A stretch of 64,000 nt of DNA. Source: Jatrophihabitans sp964252635. GTDB taxonomy: Bacteria; Actinomycetota; Actinomycetes; Mycobacteriales; Jatrophihabitantaceae. The stretch lies in NCBI RefSeq assembly GCF_964252635.1, contig NZ_CAXUNP010000014.1, positions 1 through 64,000 of the forward strand, read 5' to 3'. Shown here piece by piece: positions 33,717-43,979 of the stretch (its first letter is position 1; every line of letters begins with the position of its first letter). The notes under the pieces are model-generated. The model was not told where the DNA came from, made no database searches, and worked only from the letters and a program-made list of their open reading frames with translations. Both the position numbers and the translations under genes were made by a program.

Positions 33717-34386
33717 ACCCGAGCCCACGCACGGTGTGGATGAGGCGCGGCCCGTAGGCCTCGGTCTTGCGGCGCAGGGCGCTCACGTGCACCTCGACCA
33801 GGTTCGGGTCGTAGTCGTCGTAGCCCCACACCTGGGTCAGTATCTGCGTCTTGGACAGCGTGCGCCCGCGATTCGTGGCCAGGTAGAGCAGGAGCCGCCA
33901 CTCGGTGGCCGTCAGGTCCAGCACGCCGTCGCCGCGGCTGGCCACGCTGGCGGCCTCGTCGAGGACCAGGTCGCCGACCGACATGGTGGCGGCGACCCGC
34001 CCGAGCCGGCGCAGCGCGGCGCCCGAACGCGCCAGCAGCTCCGAGACCGCGAAGGGTTTCGCGACGTAGTCGTCGGCGCCGGCGGCGAAACCACGGAGCC
34101 GGTCGTCGAGGTCGTCGCGCGCGGTCAGGAACAGCACCGCGGCGTCGGTGCGCGAGCGCAGCGCGTCCGCGAGCTCGAAGCCGTCCCGGCCCGGCAGCAT
34201 CACGTCGAGGACCACGAGGTCCGGGCGGAACGCGTCGACCTGCTGCTCGAAGGTGCCGCCGTCCGCGAGCGCCAGCACCTCGTGACCGGACTGCTCGTAC
34301 GCGGTGCGCAGCGCGTCGCGGATGGGCGTCTCGTCCTCGACGACGAGGACCCGCGCCCGTGGCGCGCTGCTTCGCTGGGCTGTCAC
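33700..34386 (-). CDS. OmpR/PhoP-family response regulator
   Basis: The 228-residue protein has a receiver domain (VLVVEDETPIRDAL, acceptor Asp in LVVLDVMLPGRDG, and the Thr/Lys switch in LTARDD and YVAKPF) and a winged-helix DNA-binding domain (ATEWRLLLYLATNRG, WGYDDYDPNLVEVHVSALRRK, GLGYVVRN). GTG 34386 is preceded by GGGAGG. Its promoter region carries a pair of CTTCAG repeats 11 bp apart, and the divergent protease gene has another pair, so it very likely controls itself and the protease operon. Confidence 0.93.
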   Translation of the reverse strand: MTAQRSSAPRARVLVVEDETPIRDALRTAYEQSGHEVLALADGGTFEQQVDAFRPDLVVLDVMLPGRDGFELADALRSRTDAAVLFLTARDDLDDRLRGFAAGADDYVAKPFAVSELLARSGAALRRLGRVAATMSVGDLVLDEAASVASRGDGVLDLTATEWRLLLYLATNRGRTLSKTQILTQVWGYDDYDPNLVEVHVSALRRKTEAYGPRLIHTVRGLGYVVRN

Positions 34387-34409
34387 GCCACCAATCCTCC
34401 CGTCGTCGT

Positions 34410-34463
34410 CTGAAGCGATCCTGAAGCTTGCCCACCGGCCCGTGCACTTCAGGCCCACTTCAG
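34410..34463. promoter_or_regulatory. Divergent response-regulator operators (CTTCAG repeats)
   Basis: Facing the regulator gene, GCTTCAG occurs twice on the minus strand (34427-34421 and 34416-34410), starts 11 bp apart. Facing the protease gene, ACTTCAG occurs twice on the plus strand (34446-34452 and 34457-34463), again 11 bp apart. Direct repeats one helical turn apart are the classical sites of OmpR-type dimers. The plus-strand pair overlaps the expected -35 region of a CAGAGT -10 box at 34474-34479. Confidence 0.75.
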
Positions 34464-34486
34464 ACTGGGCGGCCAGAGTCGGTCCC

Positions 34487-35602
34487 GTGATCGACCTCGT
34501 CCTCCTCGCCGTCCTGGTACTCGCCGGCCTCACCGGCTGGCGCACCGGTGGCACCGCTCGCGCCGTCCGGCTCGTCGGGCTGATCCTGGGTCTGCTCGTC
34601 GGCCTCACGTCGGCCGGACTGCTGAGCGCGCACCTGTCGCCAGTAGCCCACCTGCTGCTGGGTGTCGTCTGTGCGCTCGGTGGGGCGCTGCTGGGTTCGG
34701 GCGTGGGACGCAGGCTGGGGGGCGCGGTCGGCCGCGCGCTGCCGGCACCGCTCGACCGGGCGCTGGGCGCGGCGGCCCGCGTCGTCGTGGCCACCGCCCT
34801 GTTCGTCGGCGCCCTCGGGGTGGCCGTGGCGGCGGGCGTCCTGCCCGGATCCTCGGCGCCGACCGGCACACGGGCCTTCACCGAACTCACCGGAGCATTC
34901 GGCCGGGCCGCACCCGATGACGTCCAGGCGCTGGTGCCGGCCGTCGGCACCGCCCTGCCGTCGGACGGCACGATCCAGTCGGTGTCCCGCGGCGTGGGGT
35001 CACGGGTGCTGCTCGTCAGCACCGGCGGGGTCGTGGGGTCCGGCTTCGTCGCCGGTTCCGCACGCGGCGCTGCGCTCGTGGTGACCAACGCCCATGTCGT
35101 GCATCGCGCCACGCACGTCACCGTCTCGTCCGGCGGCACGGAGCTCGAGGCGACGCCGGTGGTCTTCGACGCCCGCGCCGACCTCGCCGTGCTGCGGGTG
35201 TCCGGGTTGGACGCGACACCGCTGACGCTGGCCGGATCGGACGCCGCCAACGGCACGGCCGCGGTCGGCGTCGGCTACCCGGCCGGCGGTTCGCGCACCG
35301 CGATCGGCGCCGTCGTAGAGCAGCGGCTGCCCGTGACCAGCCCGGACTTCGCCCACGGCCTCGCCCTGCACCGGGCCTACCGGCTGCGCGCCGACATCAA
35401 GCACGGCGACAGCGGCAGCCCGTTGCTCGACACGTCCGGTCGCGTCGTCGGCGTGGTCAACGCCCTGCTCGGCCACGACGGGTCGCAGGGCTACGCGATC
35501 ACGCTCGACGAGCTGCGGCCCGTGCTGGCCGCGGCCGCCCACAGCACCGGCACCGCCGACACCGGCGCAGCCGATGCGACCTCCTGCGCCGTCACGCCCT
35601 GA
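34487..35602 (+). CDS. MarP-like membrane serine protease (CvpA-type helices + trypsin fold)
   Basis: The 371-residue protein starts with four membrane helices (about 1-125, IDLVLLAVLVLAGLTGWRTG and onward), as in mycobacterial MarP. A chymotrypsin-fold protease follows: His in VTNAHVVHRATHV, Asp in DARADLAVLRV and Ser in KHGDSGSPLLD. MarP is a periplasmic protease needed for acid resistance and wall remodelling; the pairing with a two-component system fits that role. The CAGAGT -10 box ends 7 nt before GTG 34487. I see only one Cys (near the C-terminus), so the MarP regulatory disulfide appears absent. Confidence 0.88.
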   Translation: MIDLVLLAVLVLAGLTGWRTGGTARAVRLVGLILGLLVGLTSAGLLSAHLSPVAHLLLGVVCALGGALLGSGVGRRLGGAVGRALPAPLDRALGAAARVVVATALFVGALGVAVAAGVLPGSSAPTGTRAFTELTGAFGRAAPDDVQALVPAVGTALPSDGTIQSVSRGVGSRVLLVSTGGVVGSGFVAGSARGAALVVTNAHVVHRATHVTVSSGGTELEATPVVFDARADLAVLRVSGLDATPLTLAGSDAANGTAAVGVGYPAGGSRTAIGAVVEQRLPVTSPDFAHGLALHRAYRLRADIKHGDSGSPLLDTSGRVVGVVNALLGHDGSQGYAITLDELRPVLAAAAHSTGTADTGAADATSCAVTP

Positions 35603-35622
35603 TCGCGACCTGTCGCGTCTCC

Positions 35623-35667
35623 CAGTCCGCACCACCGCAGTCCGCACCACCGCAGTCCATACGACCC
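35623..35667. repeat. 15-bp tandem repeat in the protease-DUF5666 gap
   Basis: CAGTCCGCACCACCG is present twice in a row (35623-35637, 35638-35652) and followed by a partial third copy CAGTCCATACGACCC. It fills half of the gap between the protease gene and the next operon gene. Confidence 0.85.
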
Positions 35668-35701
35668 AACCCAACGCACCACCCAACCGAGAGGAAGCAT
35701 C

Positions 35702-36376
35702 ATGTCCGCACCATCCCTGCCCCGCCGTTACGTCGTCGCGGGTATCGCCACCGTCGGGCTCGTCGGCGGCGGAGTGGCCCTGGCCACCGCCGCCAGCAGC
35801 GACGCGTCGGGGCCCGGCACGCCGTCCGGGTCCACCTCGTCACCGAGCACGTCGTCGAGCACGGCCCGGCCGGCCACCCCGCCCAAGCCCAAGCCGCACC
35901 TCGACGGGACGGCCACGTCGGTCTCGAGCGACACCATCACCGTGAAGGACCCCGACGGGTTCACCCGCGAGATCCAGGTCAGCTCGTCGACGAAGTACAC
36001 CTACAACGGCAAGAGCTCGTCGCTGAGCGCCGCCACCACCGGGCGCTTCGTCCACGCCGACGGGACGGTCGACAGCAACGGCACCAGCCTCGACGCGACC
36101 ACCGTGGCCATCATGACCTCCATGCCGGAGCCGGGCGCCGGGCCTGCGGGTGGCCCTGCGGGACGCGGCCCGGGTGGTCCGGCCGCCCTGCCCAAGCCGG
36201 GCTCGAACGTCAAGCTGCCCGCGGGCAAGGCCCCGTCAGGCAAGGCACCGTCGGGCAAGGCCCCGTCCGGCGACAAGCCGCCGTCGGGTGCCAAGCCGCC
36301 GGCCGGTGGCAAGGCGCCGTCGGGTGCTCCCTCGGCCCCCAAGCCGAGCGCGACGAGCACGGCGCATGGCTCGTGA
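35702..36376 (+). CDS. Secreted DUF5666-like protein with Lys/Pro/Ser-rich tail
   Basis: The 224-residue protein has a signal-like N-terminus (RRYVVAGIATVGLVGGGVALA), a Ser/Thr linker, and a small beta-barrel of DUF5666 type (HLDGTATSVSSDTITVKDPD onward to DGTVDSNGTSLDATTVA). A low-complexity tail repeats SGKAP several times (36222-36330). AGAGGAAG lies before the ATG. It follows the MarP-like protease gene by 99 bp and is probably one of its regulon partners or substrates. The function is unknown. Confidence 0.75.
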   Translation: MSAPSLPRRYVVAGIATVGLVGGGVALATAASSDASGPGTPSGSTSSPSTSSSTARPATPPKPKPHLDGTATSVSSDTITVKDPDGFTREIQVSSSTKYTYNGKSSSLSAATTGRFVHADGTVDSNGTSLDATTVAIMTSMPEPGAGPAGGPAGRGPGGPAALPKPGSNVKLPAGKAPSGKAPSGKAPSGDKPPSGAKPPAGGKAPSGAPSAPKPSATSTAHGS

Positions 36377-36971
36377 CGGCGGCCGGCGGGGACACGGGTC
36401 GTCCGACCCCGAACCGAACCCTGTCGACCAGCTCGAGACCTGGCGCACCTGGCGGCACGACACGGTCGAGTTCCCGGCCGTGCCGGCCGAGGGTCAGGAC
36501 CGGGACGGGTGGGACGCGGCCGGTGAGCCGCTCGACCACGGCCGGCGACCACGCCGGCGCCGCCCCGGCACGGGGTTCCTGGTCGGGGCCGGTCTGCTGG
36601 TCGCCGCCCTGGCCGTGAGCGGGCTCGCCGCCGCCGGGGTGCAGCCGGTGGCCCACCTGCTCGGCTCCGGTGGCGACCACCCGTCGACGACGGGCACGAC
36701 CACCCCGAGTCGGGGGAGCAGCCCGGCGCCCAGCACCACGACACCCAGCAGCACCACGCCCAGCAGCTCGGCCTCGGACGGTTCGTCCTCGCAGGGGACG
36801 ACGCCGGACGACAGCTCGACGGACGGGGCGGCGCCGAGTGACGCGGCGCCACCGGCGGCCCCCGAGCCCGGCGGGTCGGCACCGAACGGGCCCGGGAACG
36901 GGCCCGGGAAGGGACCCGGCGGCCAGCACGGCACCCCGCCGCAGCCCGGCGCCGGGGGACCGGGCGCCTGA
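36366..36971 (+). CDS. Single-helix membrane protein with low-complexity exterior
   Basis: The 201-residue protein has a cytoplasmic N-terminus of about 62 residues rich in Asp, Arg and Trp (DQLETWRTWRHDTVEFPA), one membrane helix (about 75-98) and a Ser/Thr/Pro/Gly exterior that probably spans the wall. ATG 36366 overlaps the preceding gene by 11 bp, so the two are translated together. I recognise no family; the protease operon context points to the envelope. Confidence 0.65.
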   Translation: MARDGGRRGHGSSDPEPNPVDQLETWRTWRHDTVEFPAVPAEGQDRDGWDAAGEPLDHGRRPRRRRPGTGFLVGAGLLVAALAVSGLAAAGVQPVAHLLGSGGDHPSTTGTTTPSRGSSPAPSTTTPSSTTPSSSASDGSSSQGTTPDDSSTDGAAPSDAAPPAAPEPGGSAPNGPGNGPGKGPGGQHGTPPQPGAGGPGA

Positions 36972-36992
36972 CCGGCGCCGAACCTCCTCGCC

Positions 36993-37047
36993 TGTCACCC
37001 GCGGATCGCGGTCGGCGCACCCCGCCGGCCGCGACCGCAGGGTGACA
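36993..37047 (+). terminator. Long imperfect hairpin after the protease operon
   Basis: The arms TGTCACCCGCGG... and ...CCGCAGGGTGACA pair over about 24 bp with two single-nucleotide bulges, a G.T pair and a short CACC loop. It lies 22 bp after the last operon gene. Length and position fit a terminator; the rest of the 233-bp gap shows nothing else clear. Confidence 0.6.
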
Positions 37048-37204
37048 AGCGGGCCGGTCGGCCGGGCTCAGCCCTGCGTGGGCCGAGCTGTGGGCAGCCT
37101 GTGACCGTTTCGTTCGGTGCCGCGAGAGCACCGATCCCCGCGGGTATCACTGAGCCGATCTCGCGACCGGGGCGTCGGTCCGCGGCGGACAGAAGGGCTA
37201 CGCG

Positions 37205-38194
37205 ATGACCTATCCGCCCCAGGGTGCCGGTCCGGGCGACGTGCCCGCCGACGGTTCGGACTCCTACCGTTACGGCCCGCCGGCACCTCAGAACGGACAG
37301 TGGCAGCAGCCCGGTCAGTGGCAGCAGCCCGGTCTGTCGGCCCCGACCGGCAGGCAGATCCTGTCGTCGTCGTGGCGTCTGCTCAAGCAGGACCGCAGCC
37401 TGATCGTGCTGCCCGTGCTCGGCACCTTCTTCGGCGCCGTCGCCTACCTGGCCTTCTTCGTGCCCGGACTCGTGCTGCAGATCGTCGGGCACCGCAACCA
37501 CTACTTCGTGTACCCGTTCGCGATCGTCGGCGGCTTCTTCGCCAGCGTGATCGGGATCTTCTTCCAGGCCGCGCTGATCGTCGGGGCCTACCAACGCGCG
37601 GACGGCCACAACCCGACGGTGGGGCAATGCCTGGCCGTCGCCTGGCGGATGAAGCGCCAGATCCTGGGGTGGGCGGTGTTCACCTCCAGCGTGGGCGCTG
37701 TCGTACGCGTCGTGGAACAGCGCCTGGGCATCCTCGGCCGGGTGCTCGGCTTCCTGGGCGGCATCGCCTGGGCCGTCGCCACCTTCTTCGCGGTGCCGGC
37801 GATCGTCGCCGAGGGGTTGGGGCCGATCGAGGCCCTGAAGCGCTCCGCGAACACCATCCGACAGACCTGGGGGACGAGCGTGCGCACGACGTTGCGCTTC
37901 GGTGCGCTCGGTTTCGTGCTGACCATCGTCCCGATCGTGGTCTCGATCGCGGGGTTCGTCGTGCTGGTCAGCTCCGCGGAGTCGTCGAACGCCGGTGGCC
38001 TGGTCGCCGGCATCCTGCTGGCCCTCCTCGGTTTCCTGACCCTCCTCGGGCTGGGCGCCGTCCTCGGGGCGGTCGGCACCTACGCCCGCGCCCTGATCTA
38101 CCGCTGGACCACCGGGCGCCCGGTGCCGGGGATCGACCCGGCGTTGTTCGCCGGCGCGTTCGCCGCCCGTCGTGGGCGCGGCCGCCGACGCTGA
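37205..38194 (+). CDS. DUF6159-like polytopic membrane protein
   Basis: The 329-residue protein has a Pro/Gln-rich cytoplasmic N-terminus with QWQQPG twice in a row, then six or so membrane helices in three pairs. SSSWRLLKQDRSLIVLPVLG and the later GLGPIEALKRSANTIRQTWG are typical of the DUF6159 family. Its biochemical role is unknown. The basic C-terminus RRGRGRRR should face the cytoplasm. The start ATG follows an AAGGG-type site by a few bases. Confidence 0.8.
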   Translation: MTYPPQGAGPGDVPADGSDSYRYGPPAPQNGQWQQPGQWQQPGLSAPTGRQILSSSWRLLKQDRSLIVLPVLGTFFGAVAYLAFFVPGLVLQIVGHRNHYFVYPFAIVGGFFASVIGIFFQAALIVGAYQRADGHNPTVGQCLAVAWRMKRQILGWAVFTSSVGAVVRVVEQRLGILGRVLGFLGGIAWAVATFFAVPAIVAEGLGPIEALKRSANTIRQTWGTSVRTTLRFGALGFVLTIVPIVVSIAGFVVLVSSAESSNAGGLVAGILLALLGFLTLLGLGAVLGAVGTYARALIYRWTTGRPVPGIDPALFAGAFAARRGRGRRR

Positions 38195-38226
38195 CAGCTG
38201 TCGGACCCCGGGTCCAGACTGTGGTC

Positions 38227-39000
38227 ATGAGCGACGAGGCCACGAACAGCGACGACCGGTCCACCGAGCCCTCAGCCGGATCCCCGTCCGAGTTCACGCC
38301 CGGGTCGGCGTCCGAATCTACGTCCGGGTCGGCGCCCGCCGTCCTGTCGGGGACCGACGCCGCGGCCGCGGTCGACGGTCTCGGCTGGCGGGTCGTGCTG
38401 AGCACGCTGCTGGCCAGCGTCCCGGTCGACTCGCTGGCCCGGGCCGCCGACGTCGCCCGGCTGGCGGTCGAGGCCTGCGGTGCGGACGCCGACGGTCACC
38501 TGCGGGTCGACCTGCGTCCCGACCGGGTCGAGCTCGCCGTCCACGACCGCACCCTGGCCACCCACACCGCGCGCGACGTCGAGCTGGTCCGGGCCGTCGA
38601 CGCGGCCCTGCGCAACGCCGGGTACTCGCTGGCCCCGCCGACCGGGCGACGCCCCGTGCAGATGCTCGAGGTCGCCATCGACGCGCTCGACATCCCGGCC
38701 ATCCGCCCGTTCTGGGCCGCGGTGCTCGGCTACGACGACGAACCGGGCACCGACGCCCTCGTCGACCCGTTGCGGCAGGGGCCGTCGTTCTGGTTCCAGC
38801 AGATGGACGAGCCGCGCCCGCAGCGCAACCGCATCCACTTCGACGTCGTCGTCGCGCACGACGAGGCCGAGCGTCGGATCCAGGCCGCCCTCGACGCCGG
38901 TGGCGCGATGCTCAGCAACGCCGCCGCCCGGGCGTTCTGGATCCTCGCCGACGCCGAGGGCAACGAGGTCTGCGTGTGCACCTGGCAGGACCGCGACTGA
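38227..39000 (+). CDS. Pterin dehydratase-like / VOC fusion protein
   Basis: The 257-residue protein has an acidic Ser-rich head (about 1-40) and a region that follows the pterin-4a-carbinolamine dehydratase pattern (GLGWRVVLSTL, HLRVDLRPDRVELAVHD, TARDVELVRAVDAAL). A C-terminal vicinal oxygen chelate (glyoxalase-like) domain follows: MLEVAIDALDIPAIRPFWAA, RIHFDVVVAHDEAERRI, AFWILADAEGNEVCVC. The HH-P motif of active dehydratases is replaced by GHL, so that half may be non-catalytic. Reaction unknown. CAGACT ends 6 nt before the ATG. Confidence 0.75.
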   Translation: MSDEATNSDDRSTEPSAGSPSEFTPGSASESTSGSAPAVLSGTDAAAAVDGLGWRVVLSTLLASVPVDSLARAADVARLAVEACGADADGHLRVDLRPDRVELAVHDRTLATHTARDVELVRAVDAALRNAGYSLAPPTGRRPVQMLEVAIDALDIPAIRPFWAAVLGYDDEPGTDALVDPLRQGPSFWFQQMDEPRPQRNRIHFDVVVAHDEAERRIQAALDAGGAMLSNAAARAFWILADAEGNEVCVCTWQDRD

Positions 39001-39073
39001 CGCACGCAGTTCGACGGCTCAACCCGACGGTCACACCCGACGGTGTCGGCCGGACGACCTCAGCCCGACGACC

Positions 39074-39484
39074 TCAGCCCGGCTGGCCCTCCTCGGGCTT
39101 GCGCAGCAGCCGGTCCCGCTCGGCCTGCTGCTCGGCGCGGCGCCGCTGGTCGTACGCGGCGCGCTGCGCGTCGGCCCGGGCCTTCACCTGACGCAGGAAG
39201 GCCTCGTCGTCATCGGGGTTCGTCGCCGCGAAACGGCCCGGGCGGTCGTACTCGGGGAACCGGGCGCCGGCCGGCGTGTGCGGGCGCGCCGGCCCGGTGG
39301 CCCAGGGACGCCCCGCGACGAGCCACGCGATCGAGCCGACGTCGGCCAGCAGCAGCACGATGAGCAGCCAGGCCACCTTCGGCAGGTTGCGCTGCACGCC
39401 GTCGGGCGTGGTGATGACGTCGATGATGCAGAACAGCCACAGGCCGAGCAGCAGCAGCCCGAACGCCCCGTCCGCCAGAATCAT
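39074..39484 (-). CDS. PLD-nuclease-N-like small membrane protein
   Basis: The 136-residue protein has the two-helix PLDc_N pattern (DGAFGLLLLGLWLFCIIDVI, RNLPKVAWLLIVLLLADVGSIAW ending in a helix-loop with GRPW). A cytoplasmic tail of about 70 charged residues with coiled-coil character follows (RRRAEQQAERDRLLRKPEE). The nuclease or synthase part of the cardiolipin synthase family is absent, so it is a stand-alone membrane module. ATG 39484 is chosen because the first helix starts directly. Confidence 0.8.
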   Translation of the reverse strand: MILADGAFGLLLLGLWLFCIIDVITTPDGVQRNLPKVAWLLIVLLLADVGSIAWLVAGRPWATGPARPHTPAGARFPEYDRPGRFAATNPDDDEAFLRQVKARADAQRAAYDQRRRAEQQAERDRLLRKPEEGQPG

Positions 39485-39535
39485 GGCGACATGGTGGCAC
39501 AGCTCGCACCCAGTCGACACCTGGCGCGGACAGGC

Positions 39536-40216
39536 CTAGGTCCCGGCTTCGAGCCGGCGACGGAGGCGCGTCGCGGTGCGCCTCCGGCCCGGGATCTCGC
39601 GGGGTGCCGATTCGCGTAGTTCGTCCAGCAGTCGCTGCGCGAAGGCGGTCGGCGACTCGTCCGGGCGCAGCCCGCCACCGCGGGGCCGGAAGAACTCGAC
39701 CCGGATCGCAGGCCGGTGCGGCACCCGGACGACGTCGACCGTGCCGATCGAGCGCACGCAGACGACGGTCGCCTCCGGCACGGCCTCGGCCAGCCGCCCG
39801 ACCCCACTGCGCGCCCGGAGCACCCGCCCGAGCGAGCGGGTGCCCTCGGGGAACATGCCGATGCACGCCCCGGCCCGCAGCTCGGCGACCGCCGTGGCCA
39901 GTGCCTCGTCGTTGTTCACTCCGCGGGTCACGGGGATGTGCCCCATGCCCGTCATGAACGCCGCGGTGACCCGGGTCTTCCACAAGGTCGCCTTGGCCAG
40001 CGCGCGCACCTGACGCAGCTCACGGGCCGCGACGCCGATGGCGATCGGGTCCCAGTAGCTGTCGTGATCGGCCACCAGCAGCGTGGGGCCGTCGGCGGGC
40101 AGCGCGTCCAGGCCGGTGACGTGCAACCGACCCCAGGCCATGACCGGGCCGCCCAGGGCGAGCACGACGCGGTAGGCGGGGGTGAACGCCGGCCGGACAC
40201 TCGCGTGGGAGGACAT
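39536..40216 (-). CDS. 1-acylglycerol-3-phosphate acyltransferase (PlsC family)
   Basis: The 226-residue protein has the acyltransferase motifs: HDSYWD (the H-x4-D site) in LLVADHDSYWDPIAIG, GHIPVTRG, and FPEGTRS for phosphate binding. PlsC-type enzymes add the second acyl chain to lysophosphatidic acid at the membrane; other lysolipids are possible. It is divergent from the DEAD-box gene and 51 bp from the small membrane protein gene on the same strand. Confidence 0.9.
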   Translation of the reverse strand: MSSHASVRPAFTPAYRVVLALGGPVMAWGRLHVTGLDALPADGPTLLVADHDSYWDPIAIGVAARELRQVRALAKATLWKTRVTAAFMTGMGHIPVTRGVNNDEALATAVAELRAGACIGMFPEGTRSLGRVLRARSGVGRLAEAVPEATVVCVRSIGTVDVVRVPHRPAIRVEFFRPRGGGLRPDESPTAFAQRLLDELRESAPREIPGRRRTATRLRRRLEAGT

Positions 40217-40301
40217 GCGCTCATCATGACCGTCGCCATGACCCAGGTCACGTTGCGGCGTGCCTGCCGTGCGAGTGGCTCGGAGGCCCCGAAATCCCGG
40301 C

Positions 40302-40473
40302 TAGACTTGTCGCTGAAGCCAGCGGGCATAAGCCCGCACCGACTCGTGCTTCATCTGCGACGCGAGTACCCGCGTCGGGCTCGTGCCAGAACCGCGGTTC
40401 AGGTTCCAGCGTCCTGCGGACGCCGCCGAACACGCGATTGCCGGGACGTGCCATTCGTTCCCGAAGGATTTTT
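40302..40473 (+). ncRNA. Structured 5' leader of the DEAD-box helicase gene
   Basis: A TAGACT -10 box (40302-40307) starts a leader of about 160 nt with several perfect stems: GCGGGC-ATAA-GCCCGC (40322-40337), GACGCG/CGCGTC (40359-40376), the palindrome GAACCGCGGTTC (40389-40400) and GCGTCC-TGC-GGACGC (40409-40423). A GAAGGA ribosome site and five T residues end it. GTG at 40346 opens a 43-codon Arg-rich frame (LHLRREYPRRARART and onward) whose TGA overlaps the helicase GTG. The stems and the coupling look regulatory; cold or RNA-fold sensing is inferred from the helicase. Confidence 0.5.
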
Positions 40474-41978
40474 GTGACCACCTCTGCCCCGCGCGGCACT
40501 GCCGCGCGCCATTCGTCTGCGCGCCGTTCCGGCAGCCGCCCGCAGCGTCGCCCCACCGCCAACCACACCCCGAGCCGCGGCGGCCAGCAGGGCCGCTCCG
40601 GCGGCCGCCCGGCATCCCGCTCGTTGTGGGACACGCTGCCCGTCAGTGTCGTCCCCACCGACAACCTGCCGAGCTTCGCCGAGCTCGGCCTGCCCCGGCC
40701 CATGGTCGCCGCGCTGGCCGCACGCGGGATGTCCGCGCCGTTCCCCATCCAGGCGGCCACCATCCCCGACATCCTCACCGGCCGCGACCTGCTGGGCCGC
40801 GCTGCCACCGGCTCCGGCAAGACCCTGGCCTTCGGCCTGCCGATGATCGCCCGCCTGGCCGGCGGCACCAGCGTCCCGCGGCGCCCCCGCGGGCTCGTCC
40901 TGGTCCCGACGCGTGAGCTCGCGATGCAGGTCGTCGACGCGATGACCCCGCACGCCTCGGCGTCCGGCGTCTCCGTGCGCCTGGTCGCCGGCGGCCTGCC
41001 GATTACCAAGCAGATCCAGGCCCTGCAGCGCGGCGTCGACATCCTCGTCGCCACGCCGGGCCGGCTGGAGGACCTCATCCAGCGGCGCAGCGCCGACCTC
41101 GGCGGCGTCGAGGTCACGGTGCTCGACGAGGCCGACCACATGGCCGATCTCGGCTTCCTGCCCGTCATGCGCCGCCTGCTCAACCAGACCCCGCCCGACG
41201 GCCAGCGGCTGTTGTTCTCGGCGACCCTCGACGGCGACGTCGCGACCCTGGTCGAGAACTACCTGACCGACCCTGCCGTCCACGCCCTCAGCACCGCCGA
41301 GGCGTCGGTCGACACCATGACCCACCACCTGTTCCGCGTGAGCCCGGACGCGAAGTTCGACCTCGCCGCGTCCATCGTGGCCCGTGAGGGCCGCACCATC
41401 GGTTTCGTGCGCACCAAGCACGGCGCCGACCGCATGGTGAAGAACCTGGCCCGGGTCGGCGTCCGCGCCGGCGTGCTGCACGGCGGTCGCAGCCAGTCCC
41501 AGCGCAACCGCGCCCTGGACGCCTTCAAGGACGGGTCCGTGCCGGTGCTGATCGCGACCGACGTTGCGGCCCGCGGCATCCACGTCGACGACGTGTCCCT
41601 CGTGCTGCACGTGGACCCGCCGGCGGACCCGAAGGACTACCTGCACCGTTCGGGGCGCACCGCGCGCGCCGGCGAGAGTGGCACCGTCGTCGTGCTCAGC
41701 ACGCCGCAGGACGACCGCGACGTGCAGAAGATGCTGCGCGCCGCCGGCGTCCGCGCCGAGGAGCGCAGCACCACGGCGGGCGACCCCGCCCTGACCGGGC
41801 TCGTCGGCGCCCGGCAGCCCAGTGGCACCTCGGTGCTCGAGCCGCGTGCGCCGCGACCGACCCCGCGCGCCGACGGCAGCCCGCGCCGCCCCCGTACCGG
41901 GTCCGGTCACCGTTCCGGCGGCGCGGCCGCCTTCAGTGCGCGTCGCGGATCGGGTGCGGGTCGTCCCCGCGGGTCCCG

Positions 41979-41982
<4 letters not shown>
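40474..41982 (+). CDS. DEAD-box ATP-dependent RNA helicase
   Basis: The 502-residue protein has a basic N-terminus (about 50 residues) and all core motifs: Q motif (FPIQ), ATGSGKT, PTRELA, TPGR, DEAD (VLDEADHM), SAT, and in the second lobe TDVAARGIHV and HRSGRTARAG. The basic Gly/Arg-rich tail (RTGSGHRSGG, RRGSGAGRPRGSR) should bind RNA. Family knowledge: such helicases remodel RNA in ribosome assembly, decay or cold adaptation. GTG 40474 follows GAAGGA at proper distance. It overlaps typA by 4 bp. Confidence 0.95.
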
Positions 41983-43907
<1,925 letters not shown>

Positions 43908-43923
43908 CCGCAGCTCCGTGATT

Positions 43924-43959
43924 GCCCCGTCCGACCGGTCACCACCGGCCGGACGGGGC
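43924..43959 (+). terminator. Strong terminator after typA
   Basis: Stem GCCCCGTCCG / CGGACGGGGC (10 bp), one mismatch, then inner stem CCGGT/ACCGG with a CACC loop. TTCGTCGTT follows. It separates the helicase-typA operon from the aminotransferase promoter. Confidence 0.85.
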
Positions 43960-43979
43960 TTCGTCGTTAGGGTGGACGG

